Origin: Hemibagrus wyckioides
Taxonomy: Eukaryota; Chordata; Actinopteri; Siluriformes; Bagridae
Assembly: GCF_019097595.1 (NCBI RefSeq)
Contig: NC_080732.1
Coordinates: forward strand, 5,793,354-5,857,353
DNA length: 64,000 bases
Reading direction: 5' to 3'
The notes under the pieces are model-generated. The model saw nothing but the letters and a program-made list of their open reading frames with translations. It did no database searches and was not told the origin of the DNA. The position numbers and the translations under genes were made by a program. Position 1 is the stretch's first letter, and each line of letters opens with the position of its first letter. Shown here piece after piece: positions 31,301-43,890 of this stretch.

Positions 31301-33420
31301 CTGTGATGTGAGTCTGTGATGTAAGTCTGTGATGTGAGTCTGTGATGTAAGTCTGTGATGTGAGTCTGTGATGTGAGTCGGTGATTTGTGAGTCTGTGAT
31401 GTGAGTCTGTGATGTTGTAAGTCTGTGATGTGAGTCTGTGATGTAAGTCTGTGATGTGAGTCTGTGATGTGAGTCGGTGATTTGTGAGTCTGTAATGTTG
31501 TGAGTCTGTGATGTGAGTCTGTGATTTGAGCTGGTGATGTTGTGAGTCTGTGATGTAAGTCTGTGATGTGAGTCTGTGATGTGAGTCTGTGATGTGGTAA
31601 GTCTGTGATGTGAGTCTGTGAAGTGAGTCTGTGATGTGAGTCTGTGATGTTGTGAGTCTGTGATGTAAGTCTGTGATGTGAGTCTGTGATGTGAGTCGGT
31701 GATTTGTGAGTCTGTAATGTTGTGAGTCTGTGATGTGAGTCTGTGATTTGAGCTGGTGATGTTGTGAGTCTGTGATGTAAGTCTGTGATGTGAGTCGGTG
31801 ATGTAAGTCTGTGATGTGAGTCTGTGATGTGAGTCTGTGATGTAAGTCTGTGATGTGAGTCTGTGATGTGAGTCGGTGATTTGTGAGTCTGTAATGTTGT
31901 GAGTCTGTGATGTGAGTCTGTGATTTGAGCTGGTGATGTTGTGAGTCTGTGATGTAAGTCTGTGATGTGAGTCTGTGATGTGAGTCTGTGATGTGGTAAG
32001 TCTGTGATGTGAGTCTGTGATGTGAGTCTGTGAAGTGAGTCTGTGATGTGATGAGTCTGTGATGTGAGTCTGTGATGTGAGTCTGTGATGTAAGTCTGTG
32101 ATGTGAGTCTGTGATGTGAGTCGGTGATTTGTGAGTCTGTAATGTTGTGAGTCTGTGATGTGAGTCTGTGATTTGAGCTGGTGATGTGAGTCTGTGATGT
32201 AAGTCTGTGATGTGGTAAGTCTGTGATGTAAGTCTGTGATGTGAGTCTGTGATGTAAGTCTGTGATGTGAGTCTGTGATGTGAGTCGGTGATTTGTGAGT
32301 CTGTAATGTTGTGAGTCTGTGATGTGAGTCTGTGATTTGAGCTGGTGATGTTGTGAGTCTGTGATGTAAGTCTGTGATGTGAGTCTGTGATGTGAGTCTG
32401 TGATGTGGTAAGTCTGTGATGTGAGTCTGTGATGTGAGTCTGTGAAGTGAGTCTGTGATGTGGTGAGTCTGTGATGTGAGTCTGTGATGTTGTGAGTCTG
32501 TGATGTAAGTCTGTGATGTGAGTCTGTGATGTAAGTCTGTGATGTGAGTCTGTGATGTGAGTCGGTGATTTGTGAGTCTGTAATGTTGTGAGTCTGTGAT
32601 GTGAGTCTGTGATTTGAGCTGGTGATGTGAGTCTGTGATGTAAGTCTGTGATGTGGTAAGTCTGTGATGTGAGTCTGTGATGTAAGTCTGTGATGTGAGT
32701 CTGTGATGTGAGTCTGTGATGTAAGTCTGTGATGTGAGTCTGTGATGTGAGTCGGTGATTTGTGAGTCTGTAATGTTGTGAGTCTGTGATGTGAGTCTGT
32801 GATTTGAGCTGGTGATGTTGTGAGTCTGTGATGTAAGTCTGTGATGTGAGTCTGTGATGTGAGTCTGTGATGTGAGTCTGTGAAGTGAGTCTGTGATGTG
32901 GTGAGTCTGTGATGTGAGTCTGTGATGTTGTGAGTCTGTGATGTAAGTCTGTGATGTAAGTCTGTGATGTGAGTCTGTGACGTGAGTCGGTGATTTGTGA
33001 GTCTGAAATGTTGTGAGTCTGTGATGTGAGTCTGTGATTTGAGCCGGTGATGTTGTGAGTCTGTGATGTGACTCTGTGATGTAAGTATGTGATGTGGTCA
33101 GTCTGTGATGTGAGTCTGTGATGTGAGTCGGTGATTTGTGAGTCTGTGATGTGAGTCTGTGATGTGAGTCAGTGATGTTGTGAGTCTGTAATTTGAGTTT
33201 GTGATGTGGTGAGTCTTTGAGGTAAGTCTGTGATGTTGTGAGTCTATGATGTGAGTTTGTGATGTGGTGAGTCTGTGATGTAAGTCTGTGATGTTTTGAG
33301 TCTATGATGTGAATTTGTGATGTGATGAGTCTGTGATGTAAGTCTGTGATGTGAGTCTGTGATGTGAATTTGTGATGTGGTGAGTCTGTGATATTGTGAG
33401 TCTGTGATGTGCCTGTAGTG
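31300..33420. repeat. Satellite block B: 13 bp units with longer-range pattern
   Basis: The base unit is gagtctgtgatgt, 13 bases, with variants aagtctgtgatgt, gagtcggtgatttgt and gagtctgtaatgttgt. The marker word gtgatttgagctggtgatg, or gtgatttgagccggtgatg for the last copy, recurs eight times (about 31521, 31743, 31920, 32168, 32332, 32609, 32799, 33034) at spacings of 164-277 bases, a variable higher-order organisation. Confidence 0.95.
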
Positions 33421-33720
33421 TTGTAATATGTTGTAGTGATATTATGAGTCTGAATTGTAGTTACTCGGTGATAGTGTGGTGAATATAGTGATTTTTGATT
33501 ATGTTATGTGAGTATGATGCTATGAGTATATGATATTGTCAGCCTCTGAAATCACTGTCGATCTGCTGTTATCATCAGTCTGGGATGTGGTGAGTCTGTG
33601 ATGTGTGTAGGTGATGATGTGAGTTATGGACAGTGTGTCATTTTATGTTGAGTCTTTAATATTGTGGTGAGTCTCTGATGTGATGTGAGTCTGTGTTGTA
33701 AGTGTTGGTGTCATTCTTAA
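33421..33720. repeat. Degenerate junction inside the satellite
   Basis: Only scattered gagtct and gtgatgt words remain. This 300 base stretch separates the 13 bp block from the next 32 bp block. Confidence 0.7.
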
Positions 33721-35160
33721 TATATCATGAGTCTGGGTTATGGTGAGAATGTGATGAGTCTGTGATACCGTGAGACTTGATGTTACAAGTCTGCTGTATG
33801 GTGTCTGTTATGAGTCTGGGATATGGTGACACTGTAATGTTATGAGTCTGGGACATGGTGACACTGTAATGTTATGAGTCTGGGATATGGTGAGTCTGTA
33901 ATGTTATGAGTCTGGGATATGGTGAGTCTGTAATGTTATGAGTCTGGGATATGGTGAGTCTGTGATGTTATGAGAATGGGATATGGTGAGTCTGTAATGT
34001 TATGTGTCTGGGATATGGTGAGTCTGTAATGTTATGAGTCTGGGATATGGTGAGTCTGTAATGTTATGAGTCTGGGATTTGGTGAGTCTGTAATGTTATG
34101 TGTCTGGGATATGGTGAGTCTGTAATGTTATGAGTCTGGGATATGGTGAGTCTGTAATGTTATGAGTCTGGGATATGGTGAGTCTGTAATGTTATGAGTC
34201 TGGGATATGGTGAGTCTGTAATGTTATGAGTCTGGGATTTGGTGAAACTGTGATGTTATGAGAATGGGATATGGTGAGAATGTGATGTTACAAGTCTGGC
34301 GTATGGTGTATGTGATGTTGTGAGTCTGGGATATGGTGAGTCTGTGATGTTATGAGTCTGGGATATGGTGTATGTGATATTATGAGTCTGGGATATGGTG
34401 ACACTGTAATGTTATGAGTCTGGGATATGGTGAGACTGTAATGTTGTGAGTCTGGGATATGGTGAGTCTGTGATGTTATGAGAATGGGATATGGTGAGAC
34501 TGTAATGTTGTGAGTCTGGGATATGGTGAGTCTGTGATGTTATGAGTCTGGGATGTGGTGTATGTGATATTATGAGTCTGGGATATGGTGACACTGTAAT
34601 GTTATGAGTCTGGGATATGGTGAGACTGTAATGTTGTGAGTCTGGGATATGGTGAGTCTGTGATGTTATGAGAATGGGATATGGTGAGACTGTAATGTTG
34701 TGAGTCTGGGATATGGTGAGTCTGTGATGTTGTGAGTCTGGGATATGGTGAGTCTGTGATGTTATGAGAATGGGATATGGTGAGACTGTAATGTTGTGAG
34801 TCTGGGATATGGTGAGTCTGTGATGTTGTGAGTCTGAGATATGGTGAGTCTGTGATGTTATGAGTCTGAGATACAGTGAGACTGTAATGTTGTGAGTCTG
34901 GGATACAGTGAGACTGTAATGTTGTGAGTCTGGGATACAGTGAGACTGTAATGTTGTGAGTCTGGGATATGGTGAGTCTGTGATGTTATGAGTATAGGAT
35001 ATGGTGAGACTGTGATGTTACAAGTCTGGCGTATGGTGTCTGTGATGTTATGAGTCTGGGATATCGTGACTGATGTTATGAGTCTGGGATACAGTGAGAA
35101 TGGGATGTTATAAGTCTGTGATATGAAAATGTAATATTTTGTGTCTGGGATATGGTGAGT
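33721..35160. repeat. Satellite block C: 32 bp units, second field
   Basis: The same 32 base dimer as block A with consistent differences (gagtctgtaatgttat, tgagaatgggatatggtg, actgtaatgttgtg). It is therefore a separately diverged field of the same family. Confidence 0.95.
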
Positions 35161-35860
35161 CTGTAATGTTATGAGTCTGGGATACAGTAAGAATGTAATG
35201 TAAGTCTGAGATACAGTGATAATGGGATGTGAGTCTGAGATACAGTGATAATGGGATGTGAGTCTGAGATACAGTGATAATGGGATGTGAGTCTGGGATA
35301 CAGTAAGAATGTAATGTAAGTCTGAGATACAGTGATAATGGGATGTGAGTCTGGGATACAGTGAGAATGGGATGTGAGTCTGGGATACAGTGAGAATGTA
35401 ATGTAAGTCTGAGATACAGTGATAATGGGATGTGAGTCTGGGATACAGTGAGAATGGGATGTGAGTCTGGGATACAGTGAGAATGTAATGTAAGTCTGAG
35501 ATACAGTGATAATGGGATGTGAGTCTGGGATACAGTGATAATGGGATGTGAGTCTGGGATACAGTGAGAATGGGATGTGAGTCTGGGATACAGTGATAAT
35601 GGGATGTGAGTCTGGGATACAGTGATAATGGGATGTGAGTCTGGGATACAGTGATAATGGGATGTGAGTCTGGGATACAGTGATAATGGGATGTGAGTCT
35701 GGGATACAGTGAGAATGGGATGTGAGTCTGGGATACAGTGAGAATGTAATGTAAGTCTGAGATACAGTGATAATGGGATGTGAGTCTGGGATACAGTGAT
35801 AATGGGATGTGAGTCTGGGATACAGTGAGAATGGGATGTGAGTCTGGGATATATTGTCTG
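35161..35860. repeat. Satellite block D: 29 bp units
   Basis: Unit gagtctgggatacagt plus a 13-base partner, gataatgggatgt or gagaatgggatgt, giving a 29 base period. Some units show aatgtaatgtaagtctgag. Copies are nearly identical, so this is a young block. Confidence 0.95.
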
Positions 35861-36110
35861 TGTTATTGAGGTCAGTTTGTCTTGTTATGTTGAATCTCTA
35901 ATACTGTGGTGAGTCTGTGTGAATCTGTAATATCTGTGATGTGGTGTATTTGTGATATATGTGTGGGATGGTTGGTTTGGTGTGTAATGTAGTGATTCTG
36001 TGAGTTTGTGATATAAGTATGTAATGTTTTGGGGTGTCGTGAATGAGTTGTGTCGAATCTGTGATGTAATGAACCATTTATGATGTGTTGTGTCTGTGGT
36101 GGTGCGATGA
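35861..36110. repeat. Decayed right edge of the satellite
   Basis: Isolated ctgtgatgt and gtgagtctgtg words fade into unique sequence. Confidence 0.6.
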
Positions 36111-36198
36111 CTGCGGTATAGGTGGAGGGAGATGTAATATCCATAAAACAGTACGAGTTAAGAGTTGGTGCTGCAGATAAGATCAATTTGACCTGCAG

Positions 36199-36211
36199 CT
36201 CCCTCTAGTGG
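36199..36211 (-). promoter_or_regulatory. CTCF-like motif at the satellite edge
   Basis: The word ctccctctagtgg fits the reverse CTCF core YGCCMYCTRSTGG with one mismatch. It lies about 90 bases outside the satellite. Confidence 0.3.
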
Positions 36212-36852
36212 CTGATGGTGTGTATTTGACCAAGAAAAGAACCAGAATTCCATCATGTAGCTTGTGTACAGTATTAAGTTACCGGTTCATTACATACATC
36301 TTCCTTGCATCTTGACTCATTGGCCATTTTTATCAAGCAACCTACTAACATTTTCCCTACAGTTTTGTACTTCAGTCTAAAGTCATTGTTTTTCATCCAT
36401 ACTCTGTGTTAATTGTATTATATCACTCATCACTCAAAGCACTGTAGTTGGCTGGAGATTTTTTTGGCTGATGGACTGTTTCCAATCCTGCAGTGTGTTA
36501 CACTTGTTAAGCTTCTCCCTGCACACACTCGAAGCTTGGTCTGTGACGAACCGCACAGAGCTGTTTCTCACCAAACACACTCCTCACAGTCTGTCACATA
36601 GCAACAGAATAAAACAGAATAAACACTGGAGCACATTATAACCACAATCAGGAGGTGTAGATTATAGGGAGACTGGGATTGATCCAAATCTCCTGAAGCA
36701 TGCAAAATATAAAGAAGTGAAAAGAGCTATTTAAAAAAACACAATAAAATAAAACAAGGCTAGAATATTTAAAAAAAAAAAAAAATATATATATATATTT
36801 CTGTGTTAAATATTCTTGCATTTTGTAGCAAATATTTTTTTATTGTGGTCAA

Positions 36853-36868
36853 CCAACAGAGGGCAGTG
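36853..36868 (+). promoter_or_regulatory. CTCF-like motif, forward
   Basis: The word ccaacagagggcagtg fits CCASYAGRKGGCR with one mismatch (A at the fourth position), in the opposite orientation to the motif at 36199. Confidence 0.3.
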
Positions 36869-36901
36869 TCGTATTACTGTAAAGGACAAAGTACTTTCAG
36901 G

Positions 36902-36939
<38 letters not shown>
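36902..36939. repeat. (GT)n microsatellite
   Basis: GT run of about 38 bases with one GTGC interruption near its start. Confidence 0.95.
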
Positions 36940-36941
<2 letters not shown>

Positions 36942-37569
36942 ATCATTTTATCACGGGACGCCTTCAGGCTCTTTGTCTAATAAAGAAAACAGGCAAATTT
37001 CCGGTATGATAACCTCTAACCCACTGCTCTTCAGGACTCTTCAGTGCGTATCGTTTTCCAAATGGACAACTGGCAACAGCATGAGGATTCAGTTATATGC
37101 ACCGTATATGCTCCATGATAATAATATATGTAATAAACTTATTTTAAACCAAAAAAACAATCCAAATACTTCATCATTGTTCAGATTGTATATTATTCTT
37201 CTATTAATACTATCACTTTCCTTCTGTCAGTAGCGAAGACAGTGTATATATATATATATATAGATTATGGGTATGTCAATGTCAAGACATCTTCAGAGAT
37301 GGGACTTGGAATCTATCTCACCTCTTCAAGGATTTTTCCATTTTTAAATCAGCAGGTTGAGTATATCATCATCTTGTCCCTATTGGCATGGTATTTATCA
37401 CACAGTTTGCAAACTAATATTACTGTGACTTTTGACCTAGTATTACAGAATACAGAACAGATAACAGAATATGTTAAATATATGAAATACTTTTCATTCC
37501 GTAATGTTTGCACACTCTGTATTGTTACTACATGTTGGATTTTTACCCTTTATAACGTAATGTCCTGAT

Positions 37570-37985
37570 CTTCAGTTGGTTCGGAGGAAGATACGGTCAA
37601 AATATCCACACATCACTGACATGTCCCTAATAAGATGCAAGGGCATAAGAGGTGAATATATAGAGTTTGTTTTTGGATGTTTCCGAAGATCATTAGCACA
37701 ATATAGGGTCTAAGACCCACCATGTGGATTATGTAAATTCCAGACACTGTCTGTCTTCGAACGACAGGTGAAGACCTACATTTTCGTGAAATACTTAAAC
37801 TTAGCACTTGTTTTGTATTTCCTGTTTTTTGTTTGTGTGTCTTTCCAACATAGCTTTTGGCTCATGGTATCCTTAACCTATGACCTAGTGCTGATGTCAC
37901 TGATAGAGACTTTTTTTTTTGGACGTCGCTCTGGACGAGGGCGTGGACCAAATGCCGTAAATGTAAATTTAGATGTAAATTCCTG
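37570..37985 (-). repeat. Dispersed repeat region ending in an inverted GGCATTTGGCAG-type end
   Basis: The words ggacgtcgctctggacgagg and accaaatgccgtaaatgtaa (37921-37970) are the complement of the start of the repeat at 19849. The preceding 37725-37830 (gtcttcgaacgacaggtgaa, acctacattttcgtgaaata) also reads like a fish dispersed repeat that often precedes this end. The left border is uncertain. Confidence 0.5.
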
Positions 37986-38589
37986 GGATGAAAAGAATGT
38001 TGTTAGCCCTGCAACCTAATGTACGTGTTCTTTTTAAATCTTACAATTAATCTTGAGCTTTCTGATTCTCATATCGTTTCTTATTATCTATAAGGAAAGA
38101 TGAAAAAGACATAATGTACTATAGAAATCTCTTAGACCTTACAACAGCTCATTTTAAATGTAATAATACGCAAACACTGGTTAGCTAGCTTTAGGTACTT
38201 GCTTTTAAATGGATTAAATGAATATAATATCATCAGTGTATGTCAATGAGTATGATGACCATGTAAGCAGCGTTGGTGATTTAATATGGGTGACCTCAGG
38301 CACTGGAGCAGTATCTTTGACATCAGGGGGATTACCGTGACCTCTTCACTAGAGCAAGGCACCAAGGTGGCTTTAAAGGTGGTTTAAACTTAAACACAAT
38401 TTATTTGGCCAAATGTAATAATATTTGTTGGCCACTTACATATATGCATTAGTGAAAAAGTGGGAACAAATCACGGGTGGGGGAAAAAAGTAAGTGTGGC
38501 TCATTACAGTCATGAACCTCTGAGAATTAGAGACAGACAAATTTGTACATTTGTGTCATGAGTGTCTTTGGAGCTTTACGTGCAATTCT

Positions 38590-38616
38590 GGCCTACTTCT
38601 GAATGTGTTCTAATAT

Positions 38617-38671
<55 letters not shown>

Positions 38672-38734
38672 TGTGCAATTCTGGCCTACTTCTGAATGTT
38701 TTTAATGTGTTCTAATATTTATTTATTTGTTTGT

Positions 38735-38778
<44 letters not shown>

Positions 38779-38900
38779 TGTATTTATCTGCAATTCTAGC
38801 CTACTTCTGAATGGTTTAATGTGTTCTAATATTTATTTATTTATTTATGTTTGTTTATTTATTTATTTATGTGCTTGTTTATTTATTTATTTATTTTATT
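38590..38900. repeat. Triplicated unit with embedded (TTTA)n arrays
   Basis: The sequence tgcaattctggcctacttct followed by gaatg and tgttctaatatttattt appears three times (about 38581, 38673, 38789, the third with ctagcc). Each copy is followed by a TTTA array of different length (about 64, 50 and 20 bases). Confidence 0.9.
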
Positions 38901-40050
38901 GATTCAGTTTCATTTAATAATACTATTTGAGAATCTCTGTGTAAAGAACTAAATCTATCTATATTGTTTTAGGAAGCTTTCTTTCTCTCTGTTTTTTTAA
39001 AATAATATATTTATTGGGTTTTTGTCAAATACCCACCACCACCACCACCACCAACAACAAGAACAACACAAAAGAACGTCTATTCATCTATAAAAAAAAT
39101 TCAACCACATACAAAAGCATACTTCTAGCTCCATTAATAGGAATTCTATATTATAATTATCACTTTATTGTTTTGCTTTTGTCACACACATCTCCAACCC
39201 TGGTCATAGTGTACGCTCACATACATAACACACACACACACTCAAAACAGAAATAGAAACAAAAGATTAAATGTGAGAAATTACGGAATACAATTTAATT
39301 TCTCTTCCCTCTACAACATTAAATATCTCCTGTGTAATTTCCTTTATGAACACATTATCCTTACTGAACTTACGCTTCCTCTTCCAGCACTTAACATCTG
39401 TTTTTAAACAGAAATTTGCACTTGACACAGAGCACTCTTTAAGTGTAGTTTGCATGATGAGCTACAGCTTTAGTAAAATAAACCTTCATTTTAGACAGCG
39501 CCTTAGACTGCACCTGACTTTTGTATATTTGACACTGAGGGCTGTTGTTTTTTTTTTTGTTTTTTTTAAAATAATATCTGCTTCTTCCAATAATACCACC
39601 AGTGTTATAAAAATAAAAATAATAATAATAAAAAAAAACATTAAATTAAATTATTAGCTCTATAGCAACTTTTATTGCGTAAAAAAAACCTTTTTCTTTA
39701 TCTCCTTATAGTCATTTTCCCTTAATATCTCCTTATTTTTTCTACAATATCTCGTTTTGACTTAATATCTTATTTTAACTTTGGAACTCGCTACATTAAG
39801 ATATTATTTCATTTTTTTTTTTTTCATGATTTTCATATAGTATATCACTATTTTGTCTTAACTTATTATGCTTGCTATTCTGACTAATAACTCACTATTT
39901 CTTGTTATTATCTTATTATTATGACTGTGTTACTTTATTGAATTACTTTATTGAATTGCGTTAATTTATTGAATTATTGAAGTACATTATATTCAAGTAC
40001 AGAATCTCAGGGTTCTATATAGGAGACCCCAAGGAAAGTGTGTGGGGCAA
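38900..40050. other. AT-rich non-coding DNA with short simple repeats
   Basis: Contains CCA repeats (39031-39052), poly-T tracts and AAT runs. No gene seen. Confidence 0.5.
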
Positions 40051-40051
40051 G

Positions 40052-40052
<1 letters not shown>

Positions 40053-40083
<31 letters not shown>
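40053..40083. repeat. (CA)n microsatellite
   Basis: Uninterrupted alternating AC run. Confidence 0.95.
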
Positions 40084-40085
<2 letters not shown>

Positions 40086-40319
40086 GTACAAGTCTTAAAA
40101 CAACATGTCTCACGAAAATAAAATTGCCTAAAATTGCGTGACACTTGCCTAAACCACCGGTAATAAGATGTAATTACACAGAAATGAGTGTATGTAATGG
40201 CGGAGATGGACTTTTCTGGGACACTCCGTCTGCGTAAACACACACATATGTACGTGGTGAAAATAAAGAGAGGACGATCTACTCTATATTTAAGAAACAT
40301 CACGTCTTCAGATTGTAGA

Positions 40320-40470
40320 AAATCACGACTTCTCTGTCTCACTCACTCACATACGCTTTCTCTCTCGGCCTTCCTGTCTTCCACACACATGCACCCTCTC
40401 TCTCTCTCTCTCTCTTCCTTTTTACATTCTCTCTCTTTCTTTCTCTTTTCCTCTCTCTCTCTCTCAGTCT
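40320..40470. repeat. CT-rich simple-sequence tract
   Basis: Several CT runs, including 40397-40413 and 40451-40465, in a pyrimidine-rich stretch. Confidence 0.8.
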
Positions 40471-41289
40471 ATATTTCCATTTTCCTCTGGCATGGGTTCG
40501 TGCTAAAACAGGTCTGTCTGTCCATTTTCAAATTTATGACCTTTCTTTCTTTCTCTGTGTCTCAAACACACCCGTATAGAACCGTCCATACTCGCTCTTT
40601 TTCTTTTTTCTTTTTTCGTTTCATAGTGAAAGAGAAACTCTGTGGCTGATGGCATTCCAGATCGTAAGCATACAAAAGAATACCTGTTGGTTCGATTTGC
40701 TCTGATTCAGTGGAGCATGCACACACTGAGCGCAGATAAACCACGCTGGCTTCGGGCCACGTCTCATTCCCACTGATAGGGAAGGGGAATTCAGACTTCG
40801 CTTATTTAACAGCCGAGGAAGATGAACCCACTCAGCTAATAAAGCTGACTTATGACATTAAATACAATTAAACCTTTCACTCAGACAGAATCGGGTCATT
40901 GAGTAATTGGTAATAATGCTAAGTAATGAATAAATTAAATAAATTGCTCATAATAAAGTATATACTCTATAGACATCACTCATGTGGTTATATATTTCTT
41001 TATTTTAATTCAGTTCTGCTTTTGATCAAAAAGAAAAAACAGACACCGGTATTAACCATAGCCATTTAGTGTGTCAGTTTTTGCATTTATTTTATTATGA
41101 TTATTATGGCGTTTTCTATATATACACTATATTAAATATACTAGATTATATATTTAACACAAACAGACACACATAAATATACATTACTTATACACATAAA
41201 TATATATACTTACATATACTTGGATAAACCTAAACACACAGAAACAAAAATCCAACATACTCAGAACAAAGCACACAAATATTTACCCA

Positions 41290-41505
41290 TCTTTTTATCC
41301 TACACAGGGTCATTGGGTAACCTGGAGTCTACCCCAGGGGACCTGGGGCATAAGATGGAGAACACTCTGGACAAGGTACAATTGCAAACACACTTACATC
41401 CGTTTGTACACTGAGAAGAATTTAGAAATTAGCCTACAACGCATGTTTTTGGACCGGGGAGAAAACCAGAGAACCCAGAGGAAACCCCCTGAAGAATAAA
41501 AAAAA
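41290..41505 (+). repeat. Dispersed fish repeat (ggaaaccggagaaccc family), copy 2
   Basis: Blocks cctggagtctaccccagggg, gcctacaacgcatgttttt and gagaacccagaggaaacccc match copies 1 and 3. The copy is truncated at its 3' end. Confidence 0.7.
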
Positions 41506-42109
41506 CAGTATTAAGAGGTGATACAGAAGTGCTAGCTATGAAGCCGTTCATATAAACAAAAAACAAAAAAAGCGCAGACAATACAACAAAACACAGAACA
41601 AAACGAAAATATACAGAAACAAAAACAGATGCAGACAATACATTACTGAACGTTAAATTCATGTTATTGTTATTAGCTTAAATCCAATCTAAGGCTAACA
41701 ATCTAAGACAAGTGACTGGTCAATAAACTCAACAGACTTTGACGGGTCATTAAAACAAAAATGAAGTTTATTTGAGTGTTCTGAAAGCAGAAAGAGAATG
41801 AATGAAAAAGAAAAACGAGTCAGTTGTGTTAATCACTGCTTACGTGTGTTATGTATGAGATAATAACGAGTGTTCAACATTGAGGTATAGCTGAAAAGAC
41901 AGAGGTAAAGAACAACACAACACTTCTCCTCATGAAAATTGTTGGTAATTCTTTACCTCTCTTCCTCTGTCTCTTTTCCTCACATCAGAATTTCTCTTTT
42001 CACTCATAAAAAGTTTGTTTTGTCTGTGTTGAATTGGTTGTTATCATTACAAACCCCTTTATGAAGCATCTTTGGATAAATCTTATTTGATAAACGTTTC
42101 TGCTTTTTG

Positions 42110-42430
42110 GCAGTGTGCGTTTGTCTCGTCTGAAGTTTCTGATGGATGTTCGGGGTCAGCGGTTCAGCTGTGGGGTTCAAACCCGTAAGCCTTTAGCTTA
42201 CACACCAAAAACATGCACTCAGCTGGGAAAACTCATAACTCGCCCTCTGTGCTCACTCAGCGTTAACACTTTCATTCCTCACCTGGCCCTCAAATATCCT
42301 CAGCTCACAGGGGCACATAAATCAGCGAAGGGTTAACGTGACACCTTGGCTTCATTTAGAAAAGCCATTACTGGAGCTGACACTGTCTCCAGTGGTAAAT
42401 AATGACCTTTATGGACAATTTACGCTGGTT
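42110..42430. promoter_or_regulatory. Candidate conserved noncoding element
   Basis: A single-copy, balanced-composition island next to simple sequence. It contains ccattactggagctgacact, ggtaaataatgacctttatg, CAGCTG and CACCTG E boxes. It resembles developmental enhancers in texture. Open frames across it show no domain. Confidence 0.3.
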
Positions 42431-42659
42431 GAGTGCCGTAGGAAAGCTAGAAGTGGTTGCTTAATAGAATGTGGTCTGCTTTATATCGATACTTTATGTC
42501 AAATCTGTTAGATTTAATATAAAAAAAACCTAAAGATAAGATAGTAACTTAAATTTTTTAAAGGTCTTTTACACATTTAATATCATTTAATGTAACTAAG
42601 CAAAAGCATTTCATTCAGGTGTAATATGTGTGTGACAAATAAAGAACCTTTAAGAAACT

Positions 42660-43165
42660 TTAATCGACTGGCTAACATTAGAGGAAATTCCCACAAAACA
42701 CAAGCTAGCTAGCATTAGAGAAAAGTCTCCACAAAACACGAACTAGCTAACATCAGGGTAAATTCCCCACAAAATACTAGCTGGCTATCATCAGACTAAA
42801 TCCCCACAAAACACTAACTAGCTATCATTAGAGTAAATCCACACAAAACAATAGCTAGCTACCATTAGAGTAAGTTCCCACAAAATACTAGCTAGCTAAC
42901 GTCAGAGTAAGTTCCCACAAAACACTAGATAACTGACATTTAGAGAAAATTACTCACAAAACACTAGCTAGCTAACAGTTAGAGAAAAGTCCGCACAAAA
43001 CACTAGCTATCTAACATCAGGGTAAATTCTCCACATAACCTAGTGTTATGGCTAACATTTGAGAAAATTCCCACAAAATACTAGCTAGCTAACATTAAAA
43101 AAAAAAGAATTCCCCACTAATCACTAGCACTGACTGAAAATTCCACAAAATACTAGCACAGCCTA
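42660..43165. repeat. Minisatellite, ~37 bp units with actagctagctaacat
   Basis: About twelve diverged copies of cactagctagctaacatta followed by gagtaaattcccacaaaa. The self-complementary TAGCTAGCTA core makes each unit able to fold. Confidence 0.9.
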
Positions 43166-43479
43166 GTCTCAGTCAACAATGAAAATACATCATAACCTTG
43201 CTAATTAACCTGCTAATTAATATAAAGAAACAATCAGTGCATCTGATGCTAGAAAACGTCTATCTTTAGCTACAATTAGAAAATTCTCAAAAAAAGTTAG
43301 TCCAAAACTAGCAAAGATCCACAAACAATACTAGCTAATTGAATAAACAATATTAAAATTATTAGCTTTCTTAGAGTATAAACGAGTGCTAAACGAAGCA
43401 AGGTAGCTATTTTTTCTAAGCTACCACAACTAATGTCAGTTTTTAATTTAATCCCAATAAAGAAATTGCTCGGATTAGC

Positions 43480-43890
43480 AGAGAGAAGACTGGAAGTGAC
43501 ATGTTAGGTGCCAATCTGAGGCAAAAATGGAGTCAATCAGACAATATCTTTCCTTCAAACTACATGCAACATCCAAAGACGAAACACACATCCCAGAGGC
43601 TCAGGGAGTGAAAGAAATATCCTATCATCTCCCCTCGGACAGATGGAGGCATGCCGATATCTGCCCACAGCAATGTTGCCAAAATTATGCCTGGATCGTC
43701 TACCAATTAAGATATCAAAAGATCTCACTGTAGCTTACTGACAGCTGCTTGAATTGTTTGCACCTGCTGTTTTAGCGTTACGCGTCTGGAGCGGATTATT
43801 CCGACTCGTGCTGGCCACAATTCACCTTTCCTACGAATGATTTATTCCAGCCGATCGTCCTCTGGCAGATGGGACTCCTGACATGAGAAT
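43480..43890. promoter_or_regulatory. Candidate conserved noncoding element
   Basis: A single-copy block with gtctaccaattaagatatca, ctgacagctgcttgaattgt, ttgcacctgctgttttagcg and ctggagcggattattccgac. E boxes (CAGCTG, CACCTG) and homeodomain-type cores (CAATTA, GGATTA) cluster within 200 bases. A 68-codon open frame here lacks any recognisable domain. Confidence 0.3.
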
